64,000 nt of DNA, from assembly GCA_963575745.1 (NCBI GenBank), contig CAUYUJ010015739.1, positions 174,834-238,833 of the forward strand. Reading direction: 5' to 3'. Each line of letters begins with the position of its first letter. Within the stretch, counting starts at the first letter, position 1. A model generated the notes under the pieces. It was not told the DNA's origin and searched no databases. It was given only the letters and a program-made list of their open reading frames with translations. Shown here in pieces: positions 1 through 9,702 of the stretch. The stretch comes from Prorocentrum cordatum. Lineage: Eukaryota; Sar; Dinophyceae; Prorocentrales; Prorocentraceae. Made by a program: the position numbers and the translations under genes.

Positions 1-2
1 AC

Positions 3-3000
3 ATAGCGGGTATCTTCACAGGGCACCACTCACATGCAGGTGTCTACGCCACGACTGCGGGGTCACCCGCTGGTCCTGGCGAGCCAAATCCCTGGGCTGA
101 CCCAGCCGATATGCCCAACGAGGCCACTGCCCTTTTAGGGCAGACTGGCCAGGCATCGGCAGAGGCAGCTGAGGCGAACGCCTGGTCGAATTACTCGCCA
201 GGCGCCGCCTACACTGCAAGCCCGCCCTCGGGCACAACCCTCTGGGGCCAAGCGGAGTCATCCGCTCAAGGGTCTCAGCCGCCCTCACCGTTTGAATCTG
301 GCACTGACACGGATACCTCATCTGACGATGAGCACAATGGCATAGTCTCTGCTGGTAATGACTACCCAGCGGATGACACTCACCTCTCTGAACAACAAAG
401 AGCGGAAGCCGCCTTTATGGCTTATCGCAAATCAAAACGCCGTTGGAGGCGCTTTATGAAGAAACCAGTCAGAAAGGTGAGACGTGCAGTACGCCGACAT
501 TTCAAACGATTTGGAAAGGGTCGTGGCAAAGGGGGTCGCAGACGCCGTATGCATGGTAGGGGTATTACTGCTTTCCTCACGTCCTTAACTGATATGGCTT
601 TTGAAGAAGTTCTTATCGGAGGCAAAGGTCGGGGTCACAGGCGGACCTCCGGTAAGGGAAAAGGGCGGAGGGGCAACCCTAGGGACGCTTCTGGCAATAC
701 TATGAAGTGTCATACATGCGGTAGCACAGAGCATTTGCGCGATCAATGCCCGAAGGGGAAAGGAAAGGGATCCGTACATTTGGCTCAAAATTCTTTTATG
801 GATGACATAGATTACATTGACTACGAGTTTTACGTCAATCCAGAAGCGGCTCCCGCCGCGGGCTCCTCCACGTATTACGTGATGGCCCGCTACGCTGAAG
901 CAACTGTAGCCCTGGAAGACTACGCAGTGACCCTCTTCGACGAGTTCCACGGCTGGGACGAGGTCGACGAGGTCGCGTACAATGCTTGGTTCGGTCTTCC
1001 AGCGGGGCCACCCGCCGGCGACGAGGTCTCCGAAGCCGAGACCGTCCCGGCAACAGAGGAAGAACTCACCGCCGTGCTGGCCCCGCAAGTGATTGGCATG
1101 CCGTTGCTGCCAAATCCTTCGTGGGCTGGTTCGGAGGCGGGAGACGCCGATGACGAAATGCGGGGCCATCCCGCGTATTCCGACTCCGAAGAAGCCGAAG
1201 AAGATTATAAGGACATGCTCCAAGAGCAGGTCTCAGAAGCAATCCGACTCCTGAGTGCGCCAGCACATCAGCAGATAACCATGAACGAACTGCTGTCACA
1301 CCCAGGAGCTGCACGTCTACGTCCATACTTGGATTCGGACATGTCAGCATCTCAGATGCTGACAGCACTCCAAGCTCTAGCGGGGTCACCCGCCGAAGAG
1401 ACGCCAGACGCAACAGCGGGGCCACCCGCTTGGTCTATGGATGTATTCATGCAAGGTTGTGATCAAATGGACATTAACGACCTCACGATGGAGCAGTTAA
1501 ACGACATCGGGTACTTCAGAAGCCCGTATCAAAACGTGTTCATGGTCCAGGACAGCTCAGAGGACTCGGAGGACATGCGCTACGCCAAGAGGGACAGACG
1601 ACCGTCGCCTCCCCGAGACTCAGAGCATGACGATCAAAGGCCAATGGCACGCGGTAGTGCGTCAGCGGGGCCAGCCCGCAGAAGGAGCCGTTCAGCTCCC
1701 AGACGCCCTACACATGATGAATCGGGCTATCCATACAGTACTGAGCACTCCGTCGGAGTATCCGCTCAGCATGTGCCGGATTGGTACATCAAATGGTACC
1801 CCGGCTACTCGATGGACACGCTTCGCCACTGGTATTCTAAGGAGTACTGCACTAAAAGGGACGAAACTGGCGCGATAATACGTACCAAGGGTGGCAAGAC
1901 CAAGACGCCAGAGGCTTGGGACAAAAGGGCTAAGAAACAGGAGATCATCAACGATCGCAAGACATACAGGAAACAAGTATGTCAGTGCGAGCCCTTCAAA
2001 GGTCACATGCGCAGGTGTCCGATGGACCGCCCCTCCAGGAGCCCTCATCACGGTGAGACCCCGTGGAATTGGTCTCATGGAGATGACGCTGGCAACGTCC
2101 ATGATCCTAATAAGGAGGTCCCTGGAGGAGGAAAGCGCATCACCGAAGCCGATCGTGTCCCTATGACCGAAGAGGTGGCCAACATCGTCAGGGAAAATTG
2201 GGTACAGCTTCCCAATGACCATCGCCTCAAGGAATGGAACCGCCGATTCCATAAAGAGGCGGGGTCACCCGCAGGATCCAGTAAAGAGGCGGGGTCACCC
2301 GCAGGATCCAGCAAAGAAGCGGGGTCACCCGCAGACGCGGCGCCAGCCGCTGGGTCCGCGGACGACGATTGGATAGCTGTTGCATCTGCTGCTGGGTCCG
2401 CCGCCGGCACTGACCACACCGAACTGAATGAAGAATGGGCGGCGGAAGACGGCTCAGAGAATCCATTCCCTGATGGATGCGCCTGCTGGTACTACAGCTC
2501 TTCGGCGCAGAAGTGGTTTTGCACGAGGGTAATCTATCGCCATGAGAATGGCAAGTACAAGCTGGCCATAAAAGGTACTGCTGACATCGACCAGATGAGG
2601 CGGGTCATCCATGATCATGGCCAGCCAGAAGGCCCTCCTAGAGACCCTCCTGGTCCACAGCCGGGCAAGGGCAGCAGACCACCTCCAAGACCTAAAGCCG
2701 ACTCCTCGTCTTCACCGACTCCTGCGAAAAGGCACCCGTCCAAGAGCCCCGAAGGCACACATGGGCGGGCGAAGGCCAGAGGGATCGCCAAGACGGACGA
2801 CCCTGAGCCGGCAGATCCTCCCGGTCTGTCCGTGACAGAGAGGAAGAAGGCTTTTGCTGGACCATCGACCCCGATGCCACAGGCGACCCAAGGCGATGTC
2901 AAGGACGAAGTTCGCGACAAGCCTCAGGCAGCTTTCCGAGGTGACTGGACTCCAACTCTGCATCAGCCGCGCCTTGCACCACGACCAGGTTCGGCGCGAA

Positions 3001-5890
3001 TGAAAGCGCAGCCGAAGCCCGAAGCTGGGATGCGGTCGGTGCGGGCAGAAGCGGCCGCCAAGGCTAAGGAGGACAAGGGCTCTGCGGGGCCACCCGCTAA
3101 AGCGGCGCCAGCCGTAACAGCGGGGACGCCCGCAGAAGGCACTCTCTCAAGAGAAGAACGCTTCAGAGTCCTCAAAGAATTTGGCGACCAACAAAAACTA
3201 ACCGATGATGCAGCTGCTGACGAAAGTCACCCGATCCCTGGCGCGGAGTCATCCGCTGGAGCTGCCTCGTCAGCCGCAGGCTCTGCTGGGCCACCCGTTA
3301 AAGCGCCGCCAGCGGCATTAGCGGGGCCGCCCGCACACGGGCAGCCAGCAATGTCTGTTCTTAGGAACATCCCTCTGGGAGCCATCGAATGCTGGCAAGG
3401 CATTGAAGGCAAAGGCCCGAAGCGCACCATAAACCCACGAGTCACTCCAGACGACACGGACCGATACGAGGTCATTAATTGTCCTGATCGTCGTAACTTC
3501 GAGTGCCGCAACGACTGGGAACGTGAACAACAAACCGTGGGAAATATGTTGCGAGACAGGCCGCCACTACGCGTTGCGCAGCATAAAGCAGAGCTCCTGA
3601 AGGTCATGGAGAGGTTCGGCATGGATCCGACTTTGCCGCGTGAAGGGCAGATGACCAAGGTGTCAATATGGTTTTCTACAGCCCTACGCCACAGTCCATA
3701 TTGGAAGGACGGATTCAGCCGACACTTCGAAAAGATCAGCACTTTCGATCCATACGATGGCTGGGTTGTCGTTGACGATCTGCTGACAAACTGGACTGAA
3801 AATGATCAGTGGAAAGGCTATCGTGAAATGCACGAGGTGCTGATCAAGGGCAGGCCCCACACGTCATACGTGTATTGGGTGCTGCTAAACTGCTGTGAGA
3901 TGATTGACCATCACGGCATGCAGAAGGGCAGGCTCCAGATGAAGTGCGTTGAGGACAGCATGCTGCTGCCTCCCAGGTTTCGACCAAAGGCACGCAGGCC
4001 ACAGTACTTCATCAGAGCCACGAACGGCCACAGCAGTCCAGGCATCCACTGTCCCGAGTCGCTGTACAAGCCGATCACAACATGGATGAAAGAACCAGAC
4101 GACCCAGTATATTTCATCCACGGGACACAGTGGGAGTATGTCAAGGACATTCTTGCTAATGGCCTTTCATGCCTCGCACAGGACAACCCTAAGAGGAAGG
4201 GGGGGCGCCAATTTGTGCACGGCTGCCCCTACCTCCCGGGCGACCCGAGGATTCAATCGGGCATCCGTCCTGACTCGGAGGTGCTCATATTCTGCAGCAT
4301 CAACAAGATGCTGTCCAGTGGCTTCTCCCTATGGAGATCAGCAAATGACATAGTCATGACACGAGGCCACGACGGACGTATACCGCCCGATCATATCCTC
4401 CAGATTGTGAGCATTGCGAAATATCGGGTCGGCGAAGCCTGGAGCAATCCGCTGGCTTATGACAAGTCGCGGAGGCGGGGCCAACCCGCGGACAGGATTC
4501 GCACCGATGACTACCTGCCACTTAAAATGTGTGACAGAACTCTGGGTGTAATGGAAGATCACGCCATGTACCTAAAGGGCTGGACTAAGACGGACGGTCG
4601 TCCATTCAATTTGGTCATGACCGAGCAAGATGTTGCTCCACGACCGTACGACACACAGACAGTCCTCATGATGAATGCCCAGGAGGACGAGGTCATGCCT
4701 GAAGCGGGGCCACCCGCAGGTGCGGGGGCACCCGCGGTAGACACCTCGGACGGTTCATGGCAACAAGTGGTCACACCAGTAGCAACGGTAGCATCTCCTT
4801 GGAGGCCGGACCAGCAGTCATGGGTCCAGGCCCTCAACAGCCATTTGACATCAGCCGACGTCTCTGGACTAACCGATCAGCTATACCGTGCTGACCCGTG
4901 GGCGGTGCACACAGGTATCCAAGACGCACAGCAGAGGAACCTGCGCCCTCCTGCGGGGCCACCAGGCGTCCTAGGACCACAACCACAACGCCCTCCGCAG
5001 CAAGCTGGAGGTGCGAGGTTTGTCCCTATGGGCGGTTCAGATGGTGGCTCGCCGTTTCGGACTCCGCCGTCTGAAACGAGCGAGAACAGCTTGTGGCAAA
5101 GACTCCAGGCGATTCGCGGGAATCCGGCGCTCGCAGCAGCACTCCAGGCAACCACTCCCTTTGGCACTCCGAGGGGTAGTGAAGGAGGAGTGGCTGCGGG
5201 GACACCCGCCGAGCGAACGCCTGCGGAGTCACTCGCACATGCGGGGCCACCCGCTGACGGACAGCAAGGTTCAGACTACGAACGTCGGGCAGCCAACTTG
5301 AGAGCACAGGCTACCTTTCTGCAGCAACAAGCTGATAGAGTGCCCAGCCTGTTGCGGAACCGCAACATAGATGTTACGAATCATGGCGACTTTCGGCCTC
5401 TCTGGAGCTGGACTTCTGAAGATGCTCCAAATGCTGATCCCACGAATCCATATCGACAGGTGTTTATTCCAGGAATAGCATCACACCCAATATATGGATG
5501 GGACAATCATGGACCAGCAGAGGCACAGGCCATGGACGCGCCGATGTACCCGGAGTACTACGCGCAGATGAATAACACTCCTATGATTGCGGGGCCACCT
5601 GCGAACGAATACACTCGGAATCTTGCCAATGAGATGTTTCGTTTGCAGTTTACACGAGCGGTCGATGCGCAGTCTATGCCGCACTACGCCTACATGCCCA
5701 CGCCGACGGACCCCGAGACCGTGGTTCAGCCAGCTGGTCTCGCGGTGCCAGCCGCTATGGGCAGCATGCCAGACTACATCCGCGACGTGCACGACACGCA
5801 GCAAGCGATACTGGCATCTAGGCAGCAGGCTCGGGACAACGCCAGGCTGCGCCAACAACGCGCGATCCAGAGAAGGATCGAGCGTGAAAC
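3..5890 (+). CDS. Retroelement polyprotein, N-terminal part: Gag-like, CCHC knuckle and Tpt1/KptA-like domain (5' partial)
   Basis: The frame is open from base 3, so the protein starts outside the window. The first internal Met is at 111, and residues below count from it. Residues about 105-190 are a strongly basic Arg/Lys/Gly stretch suited to RNA binding. A CX2CX4HX4C zinc knuckle (C200, C203, H208, C213) is the Gag nucleocapsid hallmark. Long acidic and Ala/Gly/Pro-rich linkers follow, many encoded by the mini-hairpins. Residues about 1175-1445 resemble RNA 2'-phosphotransferase (see separate entry). The same frame stays open to 6221, but from about 5893 the protein-like sequence, including two hairpins read as AG(T/P)PA, continues in the -1 frame. 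The last 110 or so codons of this frame are therefore probably not translated as such. The simplest reading is one lost G near 5893. No capsid fold was recognised. Confidence 0.8.
708..749 (+). other. CCHC zinc knuckle coding segment
   Basis: The encoded pattern is C-H-T-C, then G-S-T-E-H, then L-R-D-Q-C, giving CX2CX4HX4C with exact retroviral nucleocapsid spacing. It sits just after a basic tail and before an acidic linker, as in Gag proteins of copia elements, where it binds element RNA for packaging. All four zinc ligands are intact. Confidence 0.92.
2250..2339 (+). repeat. Three tandem 30-bp direct repeats, each carrying one mini-hairpin
   Basis: Three consecutive, nearly identical 30-bp units each contain GCGGGGTCACCCGC (starting at 2259, 2289 and 2319) followed by AGGATCCAG or a variant. 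They encode a repeated decapeptide containing AGSPAGSSKE. A fourth hairpin of a different stem class, GCGGC-GCCA-GCCGC, follows at 2337. The 30-bp period preserves the reading frame. Confidence 0.95.
3630..4440 (+). other. Tpt1/KptA-like RNA 2'-phosphotransferase domain inside the polyprotein
   Basis: Tpt1/KptA enzymes remove a 2'-phosphate from RNA splice junctions using NAD+. They share an N-terminal LRH motif, a GWV.VDDLL segment, an IRA.QGHS motif, an HGT motif followed by a 'GL' turn, R..(I/V)H, and a C-terminal SANG(V)..T.G..G..PP segment. All have counterparts here: ALRHSP (R1193, H1194), DGWVVVDDLL (1216 on), FIRATNGHS (R1302), FIHGTQWEYV (H1337) then ILANGL, GRQFVHG (R1366, H1370), and WRSANDIVMTRG...GRIPP near 1415-1435. 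The Arg-His-Arg-Arg catalytic set of the family therefore appears retained. Residues count from the Met at 111. The recognition is by motif reading. Catalytic activity is inferred. The substrate in a retroelement context is unknown. Confidence 0.85.
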
Positions 5891-8059
5891 CAAGCGGGGA
5901 CACCCGCAGACGCGGGGCCACCCGCTGAACGGACAGATAGACGGCCGCCACCGACGCCATATCGGGAGGGCGAAACCACTTTCGAGCGCCAAGCTCGGAC
6001 TCGCCCAGACGTGCCTGCTCCAGTCATTTCAGACTACAACTTCACACAGTGCCCAATCTGTATGGACACCTACGAGATGGGCACCACAGTGTGGAGACTG
6101 GCGTGTGGGCACTTCTTCCACGATATATGCTGGGATCGTGTTGCACAGCAGCACGTCCGCAATCAGCGGCCAGGTGCGCCGAACGAGGCCCCCTGCGCTG
6201 TATGTCGTGGGCCGGGCATAATTACAGCACATTTCCCGTGTGCTGGACAGCGCGACGCTGAGTCGGAACAAGCGCGCCAGCAGGAAAGGTACGTGGCAGA
6301 TGCCCGGGAAATGCGTCGGCTACGGGAAGCAGTGGAGGCACTAGAGGCTCGAGCCGAACACTCGGCGGAGCCATCCGCACGTGCCCCAGCTGCACAGGCA
6401 TCCCCCTGGCCAGCGCCAGAGCAAGGCATCCAGATGCCAATCCTGCCTACGCTTCGAGCACAGGAGCCCCCAGCAGCGGGGCCACCCGCCGAAGCGGCTC
6501 CCGCCGCCAAAGCGGGGCCACCCGCAAATGGACCTCCGAATCCAGGATTCCTGAGGGCAATGGAGGCCAACATCAGGCGGAGTGGCAGGAGCGGAGGCGG
6601 CACGCGCAGGCCGACTGGATCATCCAGGACCTCACGTGTGGCAAGCCCGGTCAGCGCTAGGAGCCGGGCAAGCGCTGAGAGCGCGGAGGCAGCCCAGTTC
6701 CACACCACATTCATGATCGATACAAAAGGGCTGACCTATGCACGTGACGACACGGACACGCTGCCGCCAGGAGGTGAATGGATGTCCACACTCTCTGCGA
6801 ATTATTGGGTTCTTGAACAGGAACCAATTACCGTAGAGGAGCGCCGCCAATATGAGCAGATGTGGTGCACCGAGTTAACCATGAGCCAATGGGTGCTTGA
6901 ACAACGCCTGTTGAAAGGCACACTCGGTTCACAGATTACGTACCACACCGATGACCATGGTACGATGGCTCTGGCAGCGCGGAATGGGACATTCTTTCCC
7001 GACGAAGACGGACTGCCGTGCATCTCGTTCATGCTAGACATTGGCTCCAACGTGAACATCATTGGAGCCAATACGGCGCGAACCTTCCAGGAGGCTATGG
7101 CCAGGTACAATCACAGACCTGCCATATGCACCCTGAGCAAGACCCTCTACATTAACGGTGTCGGTGAGGGTGCTGCGATATGTCGGAAAATGGTCAACTT
7201 CAAGATCGGGGTGCAATGCGCCAATGAGGCAAGCCCCCGTATCGAGGAGTATGCCTCCAACATCGCAGAAGGCTCGGGTGCCAACCTCCCGGCCATCTGG
7301 GGCCTTGGTGCCATGGAAGCACGTGACACGATCATCGTGCTGAAGCCAGGCTACCAGAAGGTTATCTTCCCCAGCGGTGATTACACTCTGAAGCTGGGGA
7401 GGGGCGCCAAGGTCCTGAGGGCGAAGAAAACTCCCTCAGGACATCTAGCCATTCCCTGCGGTTTGTATGACGGGGCTAAAAGCCAGACGGTCACGAACAC
7501 CTTCACAATCCGCAGCAGTCGAGATGGCTACACCGAGACGGAGAACGAAGAGGACCCCGTCAATGCGGGGTCACCCGCCGGTGTAGGTGCGGGGCCACCC
7601 GCCGGAGTAAGTGCGGGGCCACCCGCCGAGACCACAGCGGGGCAACCCGCGACGGGACAGTCCATGACCGTCACGACTGATACGTACATTGTCGAGCCGT
7701 ATCTCGACAAGCAGCTCCTGGAAGACACGACCCGTTTGATCGTGGACAGGACGCTGAACAGCTGGTGGGAGGGCCAACAGTGTCCCGAAGGGACCTGGCC
7801 ACATATGAAGGATGCCCTGAAGTCCAAGATATTTTGGGCAGTCCAGGAGGCGGTGAATAAATGGACGCCTGAGAACCAAGCGGGGCCACCCGCGACACCG
7901 CCACCACCACCAAGCTACACGGGCGGAGGTTCGTCGGACTCTGCGGGGCCAACCCGCGTGGAGATCGTGAGCGTAGCCGCACCAGCGACTCCTGCGGAGC
8001 CATCCGCTAACAGCATGCCCCCGAGTCAGACGGCAACGTGGTCACACGACCGCCGCTGA
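5888..8059 (+). CDS. Retroelement polyprotein segment: RING-H2 finger and retropepsin-like aspartic protease
   Basis: This frame is protein-like from 5888; a TGA at 5885 precedes it, and the first Met is at 6011 (numbering from there). A RING-H2 finger is complete: C14-x2-C17, C32-x-H34-x2-H37-x2-C40, C62-x2-C65, the C3H2C3 pattern of E3 ubiquitin ligases. A coiled-coil-prone Glu/Ala/Arg stretch follows (about residues 85-120), then Pro/Ala linkers with mini-hairpins. Residues about 335-490 resemble a copia protease: FMLDIGSNVNIIG at D343 corresponds to the D(T/S)G active-site loop, and a later AIWGLGAME matches the flap-distal 'GL' region. Ile replaces the usual Thr/Ser of the triad. The C-terminal 200 residues are linker plus an unrecognised helical piece (VEPYLDKQLLEDTTRL on). 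The TGA at 8057 is in frame with open sequence downstream, suggesting a nonsense change in one polyprotein. Confidence 0.8.
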   Translation, partial: NQAGTPADAGPPAERTDRRPPPTPYREGETTFERQARTRPDVPAPVISDYNFTQCPICMDTYEMGTTVWRLACGHFFHDICWDRVAQQHVRNQRPGAPNEAPCAVCRGPGIITAHFPCAGQRDAESEQARQQERYVADAREMRRLREAVEALEARAEHSAEPSARAPAAQASPWPAPEQGIQMPILPTLRAQEPPAAGPPAEAAPAAKAGPPANGPPNPGFLRAMEANIRRSGRSGGGTRRPTGSSRTSRVASPVSARSRASAESAEAAQFHTTFMIDTKGLTYARDDTDTLPPGGEWMSTLSANYWVLEQEPITVEERRQYEQMWCTELTMSQWVLEQRLLKGTLGSQITYHTDDHGTMALAARNGTFFPDEDGLPCISFMLDIGSNVNIIGANTARTFQEAMARYNHRPAICTLSKTLYINGVGEGAAICRKMVNFKIGVQCANEASPRIEEYASNIAEGSGANLPAIWGLGAMEARDTIIVLKPGYQKVIFPSGDYTLKLGRGAKVLRAKKTPSGHLAIPCGLYDGAKSQTVTNTFTIRSSRDGYTETENEEDPVNAGSPAGVGAGPPAGVSAGPPAETTAGQPATGQSMTVTTDTYIVEPYLDKQLLEDTTRLIVDRTLNSWWEGQQCPEGTWPHMKDALKSKIFWAVQEAVNKWTPENQAGPPATPPPPPSYTGGGSSDSAGPTRVEIVSVAAPATPAEPSANSMPPSQTATWSHDRR
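7565..7650 (+). repeat. Cluster of four mini-hairpins at exact 24-nt pitch
   Basis: Hairpins start at 7565 (loop GTCA), 7589 (GCCA), 7613 (GCCA) and 7637 (GCAA), all with GCGGG/CCCGC stems. The intervening 10-nt spacers are not identical. The segment encodes repeated AG(S/P/Q)PA pentapeptides in a linker after the protease domain. Confidence 0.93.
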
Positions 8060-9342
8060 CGGGGGCAGGCGGGCGCGCCGGCGGCGCTCGCTTGCGAAGA
8101 GAAGCCGAATACCGGCCTCCTCGCTACATACGTTGGCCGCGCTGAGGCCCGAGAGGAAAAATATCATTCAAAATGTCTTGTCATCGAAGATATTCGCACA
8201 GCTTGCGCTGAACTCCGAACCCGTGGATATATATGCGACCGGATTACCCATAATGAGGTAATGACTTCAACTGGAACACAGTATTTGGGAAATTTGTTGG
8301 CAGGAGACTACAATATGTTGTGGGTGGCCACACCCTCTGATTGGTACGTTCGTACTCCAGGAAAGAGGGCGGGACCACATTATCAACGTATACAAAATCT
8401 CCTGATCAAAGCGCGTGCTCTGAGAATGCAGATAGTTATCCTGGGGCCACCCGGGTATTTCTGGAAACAGGGTCCGATCAAAGATGTTATCGAAGATTTG
8501 AAGCTAAGCATTATACGAATGAGACTCTGTCATTTCGGTATCAAGTTTGACCGATCCAGTAAATATCCCAGTGGTTCTTATATACAAGTTGCTACATCTT
8601 GTCCTCATATACCGATAAACTTATGGAAATGTACTTGTGGCTCACACAAGGAGCATGATTTGGATTGGTATGGCCAAGATCAGCAACGTGCCGAGTTTCG
8701 GTATAAAACTTTGGCTATCATTATTGCACGCTTCCTTGATCAACTCGATAAAGCCAACATGATCAGGAATGAGCGGAGTGCGGTACACCTCAGTGTGTGT
8801 ACTCGCGTTGACAAAAAGGTCAGACACTACGTCCAATGTCCACAAAAGGGCCCTCAATGGGACCATGTTGTTCGTAGAGTCACGACCGACCTGGACACGA
8901 ATAAGATCGTTCAAGATATTAGAATTCAGGATCAGCCAACTGGGTGCAATTATGTAGCTCCATTACCTGATGGGGTTACAAACATCAGTACTCGGCTATA
9001 CTGGGAGCCTCCGGCTCCAGTTCTTCATGGCAATGGTGAGTCGCGAAGGCCACGCCCAAAGCGTGTGACGATCGTCGACGACGATCGATCTCCTCCCCCT
9101 TCGATTGAGCGTTGCCAAACGCGACCCACCAACAACCTTCCTGAAATTCCGCCATTTCCTGACTTTACAGCGGATTCCTCCGCAGCGGATCTCTCCGCGG
9201 AAACTGCGTTGCCCACTGATGCCAGGATAAAACAGAAAGAAAAGCAGAAAGCTGACAAAGAAGCCGGCATCAAACCGAAGAAAGTCCCGAAGAAAGTGGA
9301 AGACGGTAACGACGACTGTGGAGAGGACCTCAAAGGGCTTGA
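8060..9342 (+). CDS. Retroelement polyprotein segment of unrecognised fold (continues in frame after TGA at 8057)
   Basis: The frame is open from 8060 with no further stop until 9413, so it continues the preceding segment across one TGA; the first Met is at 8261. The core (about 8150-9000) contains VIEDIRTACAELRTRGYICD, YNMLWVATPSDWYVRTP, MQIVILGPPGYFWK and a Cys-rich CPHIPINLWKCTCGSHKEH. Alternating hydrophobic strands and a 'PP' loop hint at a Rossmann-like, possibly methyltransferase-related fold, but I cannot assign it. The tail is charged (KQKEKQKADKE, KPKKVPKKVED). Two hairpins with GCGGA stems sit at 9170 and 9185. Near 9330-9350 the protein-like sequence moves to the -1 frame, so the last codons to the formal stop at 9415 are probably not real. 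Confidence 0.6.
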
Positions 9343-9702
9343 CTGCTCCACATATTCAACGACGTTCCTCTTGACGACTCGGACTCGGACAGCGAATCAG
9401 AGGACATCTTCATGATGTTACCGGCGGGGCAACCCGCTGACTCACATGCTGATGTCTTCTCGATAGTCCAGTCATTATGCTACGGCAGAAACAATCAAGT
9501 GGACATGCTTGAATTATGTGGGGGCAAGGGTGGTATATCCATATTAGCCTTCAAGAGGGGACTCTCGTCAGGCGGGAACCTTGACAAGATATCTATGGTT
9601 GACCTTGGAAACTCGGAAGTACAAAGAGCAGTCCTCCACTACCTCAAGACTTGCTTTGTCAAGATCACGATTCTGCAGCCAAGCTGCAGAACTACTGGAC
9701 TT
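9343..9702 (+). CDS. Retroelement polyprotein segment with possible SAM-methyltransferase-like motifs
   Basis: This frame opens after a TGA at 9340 and first encodes an acidic run (DVPLDDSDSDSESEDIF) that fits the surrounding polyprotein better than the overlapping frame. It continues through an AGQPA hairpin (9424) into DMLELCGGKGGISILAFKRGL, which resembles the glycine-rich motif I of SAM-dependent methyltransferases, then LDKISMVDLGN, and ILQPSCRTTG (9673-9699), which can be compared with the catalytic PPC loop of cytosine-C5 methyltransferases. The next segment continues with HFREQP-like sequence (actually FFLREQPMGTWVDE) that could be the ENV-type motif. The match is suggestive only. An extra C in the CCC run at 9703-9705 moves the frame into the next segment. 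Confidence 0.55.

Noticed and set aside
16-321. Minus-strand open frame at the window start and other antisense frames under the retroelement
   Set aside because: They overlap the well-supported polyprotein, contain no domains, and are expected shadows of GC-rich coding DNA.
5880-5900. Programmed -1 frameshift between the Gag-like and RING/protease frames
   Set aside because: No canonical slippery heptamer is visible, and the shift sits next to hairpin-encoding sequence where one missing G restores the usual AG(T/P)PA pattern; a simple deletion is more economical. Related copies would be needed to reconsider.
8057-8059. Recoded TGA (selenocysteine or readthrough)
   Set aside because: No supporting structure was recognised, the context (CGC CGC TGA CGG) fits a single C-to-T change of an Arg codon, and other lesions exist in the same element.
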